In this document: positions 18,205 through 25,531 of the stretch, one piece after another
How positions within the stretch are numbered: the stretch's first letter is position 1
Layout: each line of letters opens with the position of its first letter
Assembly (NCBI GenBank): GCA_024275095.1
Contig: JAJRZV010000050.1
Span: 1-64,000, forward strand
Length of the DNA: 64,000 bases
Source: a bacterium
GTDB taxonomy: Bacteria; JAJRZV01
Direction: 5' to 3'
Notes under the pieces: generated by a model
Told to the model about the DNA's origin: nothing
The model's input: the letters and a program-made list of their open reading frames with translations, nothing else
Database searches by the model: none
Translations under genes and position numbers: made by a program

Positions 18205-20061
18205 TTATGGCGGCGGCATAAACTGGTCGTCAGCAGGATACAGATTGATTCGCAGTGCATACCTTAGAGCTTCATAGCCATCACTCGTGACGATATAGAA
18301 CCGCCAGGTGAAGCTGTCTTCGGGAGACGTTTCGTCGCGTATGCGCACCTGTTGCTGGGCAGGATACACGCAGGCAGCAAGGTGCACGGTTGAATGGTCC
18401 ATTATCAGGTACGTGTTCTCACCAAGGGCGATTAATCCGTTCACAAGGGGTATGCATATATGGTCAAAGTCGAAGTTTCCCAGTGGAAACTGTACGAGAT
18501 TTTCTTCGAGAAGGGCGGGTGAATATTCTACATAGCTTAGTGAAAAAGGGAAGGTTACGGACACTTCCCGATCGGTACCCTTGTTAACATTTAGTGTTAC
18601 TGAATAAATATCCTGCTGCGTGGTACATCTTGAAACAGCCAGGGCATAATCGCGACTCGTTGTGACCAGTGAATATACCGGGAAAGAGGACGCAATTTCG
18701 AATTCACTTTCTTCCAGGCAGTATTTCGGCAGGTCGGGTCTGATGTCCTGGTATGTACTTTCTGAAAACATCGTCGATATTTTTTGTGCCAGTAATTTTG
18801 CTGTTTTTTCAGCTTCTGCAGAGTGATAAAGGCTGTAGTTGACTTCCGTATAGGCAGGATTCCAGCCGGTTGAGTCACTGACTTCGGCCTTGAGCTGGTG
18901 CCGCCAGGCATCCCGGAGCATGTTTTTCCATTCCTCTGATACTGCTGCGCCGCTTGCCTCTGCATATTCCAGTGCCTGTTCGGCCTTCATCAGAGCGCGC
19001 CGACTTTTCCAGTTCGCCACGCGGACAACATTGTCCATTTCGGTTCCGCCGAAAAGTCCTATGCCACCCATCCAGAGAAAAAGATTGTCTGAATACACCG
19101 GTCGCCAGTCTCCGTCAAAGACCAGAGGGAAAGGTCGTGGTTCAACACCAGCATCCAGAACGGTGTTCACATATTCTGAAATAGTTGCGATGGTATACCC
19201 TTCAGCTTCATAGGCCGATAGGCGTTCCTCGAATTCTTTAAAGTTTTCTTCGCGTGCTTTGAAACCGATAATAAAGTAGGGTGGGATGTCCCCTGTAGCC
19301 AGCAGTTCCCCGTCGTCGTAGTAGGCCCATCTCACTGAATAAGTCGTACCGTTAATTTCAAAGTCCAGGTTTTCAGGAGCTATGATGACGTATACGTTTC
19401 CTCGCTGGTAGAGAGGGTGGATGAAGGTTGTATCAGAAGAATAGTGGTACCTGAAAAGTCCGCGTGGAAAAGCAGCGATCCGGTATCCTTTTTCAGCCAT
19501 GAAGTCCAGAGTGCCCAGCCCGAATTGGCCTTCCTGGGTGAAAACCACATCGCTGAAGGGCAAACACAACTCGCGTGAAAGGTCCATATTGAGCTTCCAT
19601 GACCATTCCATGTCTTCCCTTGGGAATGCCAGGTAGAGCTGATCGCTGTAGTGAAAGCTCATGAGCTCCACCTGGCCTCTTTCAACAAGAGTTTCCAGCT
19701 TTTTCAACACCTCGGGGTGACGCTCGGCCATTACTTCCAGCATGTAACCCTGAAGTTCAATGTTGGCTTTCCACCGTGGATGTTTCAGGTAAAAGTCAAG
19801 CACCGGCTCAAAACTCTCGCGCACGATGAGGTCTTCCATGATTTCATTGGACACGGTATCACCGCCTTCACCGGTAAGTCCTCCTGCAATGTACTGGATG
19901 TTGAAGTGAAATAGAGAAAGTACGAAATGTGTACTGTCCGTTTTTTCAGTGTTGGCTCGAATGCCCCATGTTGCACACTCTTTGTTCGAACATCCCTGCA
20001 CAGTAGAAAGGATGACAATGAGAAAATATGCCACTGGTATTGATAAGTTCGTTTTTTTCAT
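18205..20061 (-). CDS. Predicted lipoprotein with a GH57/GH38-like (beta/alpha)7-barrel domain
   Basis: 618 aa from the ATG at 20061. The N terminus MKKTNLSIPVAYFLIVILSTVQGC is a lipoprotein signal with Cys at the lipobox. Then FHFNIQYIAGG, a helix-rich ELQGYMLEVMAERHPEVL segment, FHYSDQLY and FTQEGQFGLGTLDFMAEKGYRIAAF follow the plan of glycosidase/deacetylase barrels of the GH57-GH38 superfamily, with QEGQFG a candidate catalytic loop. The C-terminal 200 residues look like beta-sandwich. Likely a surface or periplasmic carbohydrate enzyme; substrate unknown. The frame stays open to 20235 but the extra 58 residues are not protein-like. Confidence 0.65.
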   Translation of the reverse strand: MKKTNLSIPVAYFLIVILSTVQGCSNKECATWGIRANTEKTDSTHFVLSLFHFNIQYIAGGLTGEGGDTVSNEIMEDLIVRESFEPVLDFYLKHPRWKANIELQGYMLEVMAERHPEVLKKLETLVERGQVELMSFHYSDQLYLAFPREDMEWSWKLNMDLSRELCLPFSDVVFTQEGQFGLGTLDFMAEKGYRIAAFPRGLFRYHYSSDTTFIHPLYQRGNVYVIIAPENLDFEINGTTYSVRWAYYDDGELLATGDIPPYFIIGFKAREENFKEFEERLSAYEAEGYTIATISEYVNTVLDAGVEPRPFPLVFDGDWRPVYSDNLFLWMGGIGLFGGTEMDNVVRVANWKSRRALMKAEQALEYAEASGAAVSEEWKNMLRDAWRHQLKAEVSDSTGWNPAYTEVNYSLYHSAEAEKTAKLLAQKISTMFSESTYQDIRPDLPKYCLEESEFEIASSFPVYSLVTTSRDYALAVSRCTTQQDIYSVTLNVNKGTDREVSVTFPFSLSYVEYSPALLEENLVQFPLGNFDFDHICIPLVNGLIALGENTYLIMDHSTVHLAACVYPAQQQVRIRDETSPEDSFTWRFYIVTSDGYEALRYALRINLYPADDQFMPPP

Positions 20062-20125
20062 GTTTAAGCATTTTAACAAGAAAGGATGTTTCCATGAAGA
20101 AGTGATGGTGTATAGCTCAGGGTCT

Positions 20126-21316
20126 TTAAAGTCCGTACTCCCTGAGAAATGACTGAATGATGAGAACGGCGGATGCGCTGTGCACGACCCGTTTTCGACG
20201 CGTGCGCCTGGTGTGGCTGAGTAAAAGAGATGCATCCTTGGAAGTTAAAGATTCGTCAAAAGGAAATACTTTTATCTCTTTTCCAAGACGTCCCTGCAGG
20301 CGCTTTATAAATCGTAAATGTAGTGTTTCCTGCGAGGTATCATTAAATTCCCTGTTGTAGGGTACACCCACTACTACTGTGCAGGTGCGCTTTACCTTAG
20401 CAAGAGAAGCAATTTTTGTTAAAGCCTCTTTCCTGCTGTGCACGTCTATCGGGTTGAGAGGATACGGAGGAAGCTCCGGTTTTTCCTGAAGGGCGATGCC
20501 GATGTGTCGTTCACCGAGATCCACAGCCATCACGGGAAAACGGAAAAAGTATCCCCAGTGAAAGGGAGGATAATCAGTGTGTGAGTGAATAATGCGTTCG
20601 CCTGCAGTGATGATATTGGTACTCAGGTAATGTGCTGTGAAGAATGCAGGAAGAGACGGCAGTCTCAGACGGGGGGTGAGACGGAGTTCTTCAACAAGTT
20701 TTAGAAGATGCTCTTCATCCTTTTGTGCTACGGCTCCTCCGTCACTGATTCCGGCTGAAGCAAGCAGCTCTTTGTACAGCTCTTCTGATATAACCCGCCT
20801 CCACGACGAAAACGGCATTGAAAGTGTTACCTCAGCAGATGTAAAGGCTTTGAGAAGAGAGATTATGTGTCCGGTAGAAGGAATGTTCGAGGGAGGTGGT
20901 TCAAATACGAACTCCTGCACGGATTCCAGCAAGCTCCTCGCATGTTTCACAAGCTGTTGAAGGTGGGAGACTTTTATGGAGGAAAGAATTTTTATGCTGA
21001 GTGAGATAGGTACCGGATTGAGGATGCTTGCTGCAGAAAGGATTTTTTTGCAAGTTTCCATATCAGTGAGGGGTATGCCAAGTGATACGGAAGATATGTA
21101 CTGCTTGATTGCACCAGGGATTTTGAAGCATTCAGTGTGTATTTGCAGAACAGGAAGCAGTCCATTTTTCAGAATGCCTTGTGCTTGCTCGAGAAGCGTA
21201 TGCCCGGGAGTCGTGGAGCTTGTTTTCGGAAGTTTTTTGTTTGTAGCCCCCGGGATTACAGGGGCTGTGTGTAATTGATACGTGAAAAAACGTTTCGATG
21301 ACATCTCAATCGCCAT
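20126..21316 (-). CDS. RuvX/YqgF-like RNase H-fold protein with long N-terminal region
   Basis: 396 aa. Residues about 258-396 match the RuvX/YqgF (putative Holliday-junction resolvase or rRNA-processing) fold: MAVDLGERHIGIALQ, VVVGVPYNREFNDTSQET, FPFDESLTSKDASLLL and a final helix HSASAVLIIQSFLREY. The position that is usually Asp before S-x-A-A is His here. Residues 1-257 are mostly helical and leucine-rich; I do not recognise them. RuvX is normally about 140 aa, so this is a fusion or an N-terminally extended paralogue. A TATAAT lies upstream on the minus strand (21338-21343). Transcribed toward the lipoprotein gene with a 64-nt gap. Confidence 0.65.
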   Translation of the reverse strand: MAIEMSSKRFFTYQLHTAPVIPGATNKKLPKTSSTTPGHTLLEQAQGILKNGLLPVLQIHTECFKIPGAIKQYISSVSLGIPLTDMETCKKILSAASILNPVPISLSIKILSSIKVSHLQQLVKHARSLLESVQEFVFEPPPSNIPSTGHIISLLKAFTSAEVTLSMPFSSWRRVISEELYKELLASAGISDGGAVAQKDEEHLLKLVEELRLTPRLRLPSLPAFFTAHYLSTNIITAGERIIHSHTDYPPFHWGYFFRFPVMAVDLGERHIGIALQEKPELPPYPLNPIDVHSRKEALTKIASLAKVKRTCTVVVGVPYNREFNDTSQETLHLRFIKRLQGRLGKEIKVFPFDESLTSKDASLLLSHTRRTRRKRVVHSASAVLIIQSFLREYGL

Positions 21317-21337
21317 TTTAACGTAGATTTAAGGGTT

Positions 21338-21343
21338 ATTATA
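21338..21343 (-). promoter_or_regulatory. Possible -10 element for the RuvX-like gene
   Basis: The minus strand reads TATAAT 21 nt before the ATG at 21316. A -35 box is not convincing (TTTACG at 21 nt spacing). The gene lacks a visible Shine-Dalgarno. Confidence 0.25.
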
Positions 21344-21367
21344 CAGACTCTTCTCTGGCGAGGTCGT

Positions 21368-21392
21368 AAACCTTTCGAAAAAAATAAGGTTT
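21368..21392. repeat. 7-bp inverted repeat between two minus-strand genes
   Basis: AAACCTT (21368-21374) and AAGGTTT (21386-21392) can pair around an 11-nt A/T loop. It sits between the end of the CNMP-fold gene and the RuvX-like gene. The stem is AT-rich and no terminal U-run follows on the minus strand, so it is at best a weak terminator. Confidence 0.3.
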
Positions 21393-21419
21393 GAAAATTA
21401 CCGACTTTTCGTACAGAAC

Positions 21420-22502
21420 TTAAATAATTCCTTCTTCTTCCAGTGCCTCACGTACCTTTTTTTTGGTGTCTGCGAGACGCTCTTCCATATAACGGGTTAC
21501 CGTGTCCATGATGGTTGGATACATGAGTAATATTTCCTTAAACCGCTCTTTTTCGATTTTCATAAGTTCGGATTTTTTCAATGCTGTAACTGTCGCTGTG
21601 GTTTTGTCATCGGTAAGAAGAGCTATTTCGCCGAAGAAATCTCCTTCTCTGAGTTCAGCCAGCCTTACTCGTTTGCCTCCACCGATGCCTCTCGATACAA
21701 CAAATGCTCCGCTCCGGATCACGTAAAAAGCTTCTCCTGGAGTTCCCTCAATGATTACATGGTCTCCTTTTTCTACCTTCACCAGTACGAATCGCTTGGC
21801 AATTTCCTGAAGGTCGTCTTCGTTCAGATCGCGGAACAGGGGGATGTTTGAAAGTGTCGGTAGAAATACATGGTGGAAATAGAGATTTTCAACGTATTTT
21901 TGAACCTGCGGATATTTGCGGGATATTTCTTTAAGGTGTTTTTCACTGACTTCCAGGACTTCGCAATCGCTTTCCGCCATCACAGAAGCGGGCAGGGGTG
22001 TTTTGGCAAAGAAGGAGTACTGGCCTATAAAGGACCCTGGTCCCAGCGTTTTGAGCACGCGCACCTCACCATTTTCGCTTTTTTCCACCCGCGCCTCTCC
22101 AGAGGTCAGGAGATAAATCGCCTTTGCCCTTTCTCCCTGTTCAAGTATCACATCCCCTGCGGGAAAAACATGCCTGTTGAGATGGCGAAGAACATCAATA
22201 AATTCTTCGTTAGAAAGTGAAGAGAAGAACAGGATTTTGGGTATCTTGAGAGGTTTCTTTTTCGGTGTTTTTTCTTCTGCTGGCTCTTTTGCTTCCTCTG
22301 CACCTTCCGCCGTAATTTCTTCTACGGCTGGTTCTGGCGGGCTTCCGGTGAGCATTTTTATGAGGTCTTCAACGCGGGGATCATCCGGCTTGAGGTCATA
22401 AAGAATCTTGCTGAGTGAAAGTGCCTGGGGAACGAAACCCTTGTTGTAATACGCAAAGGCAACATCCAGATATTTTTCAAAGGCCTCTTCCACTTTTTTC
22501 AA
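21420..22502 (-). CDS. Protein with two cyclic-nucleotide-binding-like domains (C-terminal part of an interrupted gene)
   Basis: 360 aa from TTG 22502. Residues 1-50 continue TPR-like helices (EEAFEKYLDVAFAYYNKG, SKILYDLKPDD), followed by an acidic/Pro linker (55-83), a first CNMP fold (about 90-205) and a second (about 215-335). The phosphate-binding cassettes are degenerate: the first has GQYSFF in place of GEIAL, the second keeps GEIALL but has Thr where the Arg that holds the cyclic phosphate should be. Ligand binding is therefore doubtful. The frame continues upstream through one TAA into a 46-codon TPR ORF, so the real protein is probably about 411 aa. Confidence 0.8.
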   Translation of the reverse strand: MKKVEEAFEKYLDVAFAYYNKGFVPQALSLSKILYDLKPDDPRVEDLIKMLTGSPPEPAVEEITAEGAEEAKEPAEEKTPKKKPLKIPKILFFSSLSNEEFIDVLRHLNRHVFPAGDVILEQGERAKAIYLLTSGEARVEKSENGEVRVLKTLGPGSFIGQYSFFAKTPLPASVMAESDCEVLEVSEKHLKEISRKYPQVQKYVENLYFHHVFLPTLSNIPLFRDLNEDDLQEIAKRFVLVKVEKGDHVIIEGTPGEAFYVIRSGAFVVSRGIGGGKRVRLAELREGDFFGEIALLTDDKTTATVTALKKSELMKIEKERFKEILLMYPTIMDTVTRYMEERLADTKKKVREALEEEGII

Positions 22503-22514
22503 GCGGTGGAGGCA

Positions 22515-22655
22515 TTAGGCCACCTTCATCTGAATTTTGAGGTCCTCTTTTTTGAGCTTTTCGGCCTGGCGGAAAAGTTCGAGTGCTTTTTCATATTTCC
22601 CCTTCATGAAATGTTTATAAGCATCGTCAATAATTTTTCCTGCAGACTTTGCCAT
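22515..22655 (-). CDS. Small TPR ORF: N-terminal part of the interrupted CNMP-fold gene
   Basis: 46 aa beginning at ATG 22655, which lies 9 nt after a perfect AAGGAGG. It encodes one TPR hairpin (DDAYKHFMKGKYEKALELFRQAEKLKK) and ends ...MKVA at TAA 22517-22515. The next codons in the same frame read CLHRLKKVEEAFEKY, which is exactly how a second TPR helix (VAECLHRL) would continue. The stop therefore appears to interrupt one gene, most simply GAA changed to TAA. Too short to be found by ordinary length cut-offs. Confidence 0.7.
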   Translation of the reverse strand: MAKSAGKIIDDAYKHFMKGKYEKALELFRQAEKLKKEDLKIQMKVA

Positions 22656-22683
22656 TTTTTTCATCCTCCTTGATAATGTTTAA

Positions 22684-22711
22684 ATTTTATTGGACCTGTC
22701 CTCCCACTCAA
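22684..22711 (-). promoter_or_regulatory. Possible promoter for the TPR/CNMP-fold gene
   Basis: On the minus strand TTGAGT (22711-22706) and TAAAAT (22689-22684) are spaced by 16 nt, followed by the AAGGAGG of the small TPR ORF. Four of six and five of six matches to the sigma-70 boxes. Confidence 0.35.
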
Positions 22712-22757
22712 CGAGAACCATTTTACTACAAACTTTGTGTAAGAACACTGTATAATC

Positions 22758-23162
22758 ATGCCTGTGAAAAATTACGTTGATCATATTGCCTGGGCTCTCC
22801 GTGGTAAAGATAAGCACTCGTTAGGTGCGTTTGTAAACGAACATACAAAGTGGACGAGGGATGAAAAGCGACGTCTTGAAATTGGTTTTTTTCGCGCAGG
22901 TGGGAACGGAGCGGTGGAGTTTCTGGTACCCCAGGAAGGGGAGGGTACTGTGTCACGTTTTCTTGAGAAAAGGGGACCCGGATTTCACCATGTGTGCATA
23001 GCAGTTCCTGATGTGTATGAAGCATTCCACACCCTCAGTTCTGCAGGAGTAGAAGTCATCGGAGAACCTGAGCTCGGTGCTGAGGGACGACCGGTATTTT
23101 TTGTACACCCACGGGAGACAGGTGGAATTCTTCTGGAGTTCATTCAGGCGGAAGAAGATTAG
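22758..23162 (+). CDS. VOC-superfamily protein, methylmalonyl-CoA epimerase-like
   Basis: 134 aa. Two beta-alpha-beta-beta-beta units of the vicinal-oxygen-chelate fold: VDHIAWAL near the N terminus and a second half FLEKRGPGFHHVCIAVPDVYEAF ... GRPVFFVHPRETGGILLEFIQ, which closely resembles methylmalonyl-CoA epimerase. Metal ligands His (VDHIA), His (GFHHV) and Glu (LLEFI) are present. The region between the halves is atypical (KDKHSLGAFVNEHTKWTRDEKRR). ATG 22758 has no Shine-Dalgarno but a TATAAT sits at 22751-22756; GTG 22764 could be a leaderless start. Lies 34 nt before an acyl reductase gene, suggesting a role with acyl-CoA substrates. Confidence 0.7.
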   Translation: MPVKNYVDHIAWALRGKDKHSLGAFVNEHTKWTRDEKRRLEIGFFRAGGNGAVEFLVPQEGEGTVSRFLEKRGPGFHHVCIAVPDVYEAFHTLSSAGVEVIGEPELGAEGRPVFFVHPRETGGILLEFIQAEED

Positions 23163-23196
23163 TAATATAGTTTATTTAGTCTCATGGAGGTGAGCA

Positions 23197-24000
23197 ATGG
23201 CTTTGCTGGAAGGTAAAGTGGCTGTAGTTACCGGTGCCGGACGCGGCATCGGCCAGGCAACCGCTGTAACATTTGCCCGCGAGGGGGCACTCGTGCTTGC
23301 TTCAGATATTGATGAGGAGCCGCTCCAGGAGACAAAGAAACTGATCGAGGAGGCCGGTGGGAAAGTTTTGTGTGTAAGGGCAGATGTGAGGTCTCGCGAA
23401 GATTGTGAAAATATGATGAAAAAGGCTGCAGAGGAACTGGGAAGCGGTGCCATTGACATTCTTGCCAATATCGCTGGTATTACGCGCGATAGAGTCATTC
23501 ATAAAATGTCAGATGAAGACTGGGATTTTGTGATAGATGTGAACCTGCGGGGTACGTTTAACTGCATACGGGCAGTAGCACCGTATATGCGTGACGTGGC
23601 CAAAAAGGAAGTTGCAGAGGGCAAGGAATATCATCGTAAAATTATCAACACTGCGTCAACAGCTGCACTCAGGGGTAATCCTGGACAAATTAACTATACT
23701 GCCGCAAAGGGGGGCATCATTGGTATCACCCGTACAGTTGCCCGTGAGTGGGGGCCGTTTTATATTAATTGTAATTGTGTGGCTCCTGGTCTTACCGCCA
23801 CACGGCTTACACAGCCCAAGAAAAAAGGTGATGAGTACGGGATACCCGAAGAGTTGTTAAAGCGAACGATAGAGTCAATTCCTTTCAAGCGTGCTGGTAC
23901 TCCTCAGGAACTTGCGAATGTATACCTTTTTCTCGCTTCTGACCTTTCCAATTACGTGACCGGGCAGGTTATAAATGTATCAGGAGGACTTGTAATTTGA
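23197..24000 (+). CDS. SDR-family oxidoreductase, FabG-like 3-oxoacyl reductase
   Basis: 267 aa. Classical short-chain dehydrogenase: NAD(P)-binding TGAGRGIGQA at residues 13-22, NIAG at about 91, catalytic Ser (NTASTAA), Tyr-x3-Lys (YTAAKGG) and the C-terminal VTGQVINVSGG typical of FabG. About 20 residues longer than FabG because of an insert near DVAKKEVAEGKEYHRK. AGGTGAG precedes the ATG. Followed by two hotdog dehydratase subunits, so it probably reduces 3-oxoacyl-CoA or -ACP. Confidence 0.9.
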   Translation: MALLEGKVAVVTGAGRGIGQATAVTFAREGALVLASDIDEEPLQETKKLIEEAGGKVLCVRADVRSREDCENMMKKAAEELGSGAIDILANIAGITRDRVIHKMSDEDWDFVIDVNLRGTFNCIRAVAPYMRDVAKKEVAEGKEYHRKIINTASTAALRGNPGQINYTAAKGGIIGITRTVAREWGPFYINCNCVAPGLTATRLTQPKKKGDEYGIPEELLKRTIESIPFKRAGTPQELANVYLFLASDLSNYVTGQVINVSGGLVI

Positions 24001-24431
24001 GAAAGGACTCTGTAAGTAAGCCTGAGTTTGGCCCGTTCTTTTACAAGGTGTGTGCGGAAAAGTCGCGGGAAATTGCGCTTGCGATGAGGTGTTTTAATCC
24101 TGTTTTTACCAGTATCACCTACACAAAAAAAGGAAAATGCTCGAATCCCATTCATCCGTGTATGGTTCACGTGTTTGTGAGAGATGCACTGGAAAGTGCG
24201 CTTTCCTGGGAAGGCTTGCCCGTACTGCGTACGACCCTGAGAAATGCAGGGCAGGACATCCGTTTTTTCAGAGTTCTGAAAGACCAGGACGTGGTAGCAA
24301 CCACAGCACGCATTGAGTCGGTAAGGCGCTTGCCCGGACGCGTTATTGTTCGCATTCTGACTCAAACAACGCTTCATCCCAACGGAGAACAAGTAGCTGA
24401 GGGAATGTGGGAATATGAAAGCAAACAGTAG
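23997..24431 (+). CDS. MaoC-like hotdog protein, N-terminal-dehydratase (FAS1-like) type
   Basis: 144 aa from TTG 23997, overlapping the SDR stop by 4 nt and preceded by AGGAGG. It matches the single-hotdog MaoC_dehydrat_N group: an N-terminal FYKVCAEKSREIALAM segment, NPIHPCMVHVFVRDAL and a C-terminal RVIVRILTQTTLHPNGEQVAEGMWEYE. No hydratase catalytic Asp-x4-His motif is evident. These proteins usually pair with a catalytic hotdog partner, which the next gene provides. Confidence 0.7.
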   Translation: MRKDSVSKPEFGPFFYKVCAEKSREIALAMRCFNPVFTSITYTKKGKCSNPIHPCMVHVFVRDALESALSWEGLPVLRTTLRNAGQDIRFFRVLKDQDVVATTARIESVRRLPGRVIVRILTQTTLHPNGEQVAEGMWEYESKQ

Positions 24432-24443
24432 AGAGGGTTAAAA

Positions 24444-24860
24444 GTGGCAGCTCGTACCTGTCTTGATCTCATGCGCGGTCAGGAGTTTCAGGTTGAGGTA
24501 GAGGTGGACCGGTATCGTGGCCTGTATTTTGCCAGCGCGGTGGGAGAATATCATCCTCTCTATATGGATGAAGGTCTTGCCAGAGCCCTGGATATGCCTT
24601 CATCACCACTTCCCCTCTCGTACCTCACGTCTGTTCTCATGACCTATCTTATTGAATGGGCTGGTGACCCTACATGTATCGTTGAACTTCACGTTAAAAC
24701 AAAATCCCTCGTGTTTCCCGGTGATGTCATCAGAATTAAAGGCCGCGTTGTATGGAAGAGTAAAAAGAAAGTAAAGGTTCTTTTTCAGGTTACCAATCAG
24801 GAGGGCAAGGATATTACGTCCTCTTGCTGGGCAATGCTGGAGTTTAACGATAGGGGCTGA
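24444..24860 (+). CDS. MaoC-like hotdog dehydratase, catalytic-type subunit
   Basis: 138 aa from GTG 24444. The hydratase motif region reads SAVGEYHPLYMDEGLARAL: the dyad corresponds to D/E-x4-H (E ... H within GEYHPLY), and LVFPGDVIRIKGRVVWKSKKKVKVLFQVTNQEG forms the central hotdog strands. With the preceding subunit it would form a heteromeric enoyl/3-hydroxyacyl dehydratase, comparable in layout to the HadAB enzymes of mycobacteria. Its last 17 nt overlap the convergent metallo-hydrolase gene. Confidence 0.7.
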   Translation: MAARTCLDLMRGQEFQVEVEVDRYRGLYFASAVGEYHPLYMDEGLARALDMPSSPLPLSYLTSVLMTYLIEWAGDPTCIVELHVKTKSLVFPGDVIRIKGRVVWKSKKKVKVLFQVTNQEGKDITSSCWAMLEFNDRG

Positions 24861-25527
24861 GGATTACCACTTTTGTTTTCGCGAGTTTGCGGAACGTTTC
24901 TGCATCCTCTGCGGTGCCTATAATGTCTCCCCAGTGCATGGGAATGGCGACGGCGGGTTTAATGGTGTTTGCAGCTTCTGCTGCCTCCCGGGCATCCATG
25001 GTGTATGTACCCCCTACAGGCAGGAGCGCAATGTCGACCTTGATGTTTTTCATTTCCGGGATAAAGTCAGTATCGCCGGCGTGATAAATTTTTACCCCAT
25101 TCACCGTGATGATGAACCCCACATATTTACTGGAGCGAGGATGAAAGAACTTGGCTATGTTGTAGGCAGGGACTGTTTCAATGGTGATGCCTTTCTTCTC
25201 GTATTTCTGGCCCGGGATTACATGCGTCACATCACCGCTGAGTTTGGAAGCACATTTGCCCCCGGCGAGTATGGAGGTGTTTTTTGTCTGGATTTTCCTG
25301 ACGTCTTCAGGTGAGCAGTGGTCATAATGGTCGTGAGTGATCAGGATGATGTCTGCAGGTGGAAGGCCTGTTTTTAATTTCCAGGGATCAATGTAAATGA
25401 CTTTTCCGTAATTGATGAGAAAGGAAGCGTGTCCGAGCCATGTAATTTTTTGAAGGACCTGGTCCACCATTTTGCCACCCCCCTTTGAAGAAGCTGCGAT
25501 AATCAACGCAGCCAGAAGGGTTTTCAT
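24844..25527 (-). CDS. UPF0173-type metallo-beta-lactamase-fold hydrolase
   Basis: 227 aa from ATG 25527; ATG 25470 would give the shorter, more typical MVDQVLQKITWLGHASFLI start and also has a G-rich ribosome binding site. Metal motifs: THDHYDHCSPED, a His at VIPGQKYEKKGITIETVPAYN vicinity, AGDTD and MHWGD. This is the small cytosolic YtkL/UlaG-like family with no proven general substrate. If the longer start is real, the first 15 residues are hydrophobic and could act as a weak export signal. Only 4 nt separate the stop of carA from the first ATG. Confidence 0.85.
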   Translation of the reverse strand: MKTLLAALIIAASSKGGGKMVDQVLQKITWLGHASFLINYGKVIYIDPWKLKTGLPPADIILITHDHYDHCSPEDVRKIQTKNTSILAGGKCASKLSGDVTHVIPGQKYEKKGITIETVPAYNIAKFFHPRSSKYVGFIITVNGVKIYHAGDTDFIPEMKNIKVDIALLPVGGTYTMDAREAAEAANTIKPAVAIPMHWGDIIGTAEDAETFRKLAKTKVVILSPYR

Positions 25528-25531
25528 GCTT

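Noticed and set aside
1-22655. Reassignment of TAA to a sense codon
   Set aside because: TAA ends tuf, rpsS, rplN, rplF, rplR, secY, rpsM, rpsK, rplQ and ribH at exactly the expected family lengths, so it functions as a normal stop here.
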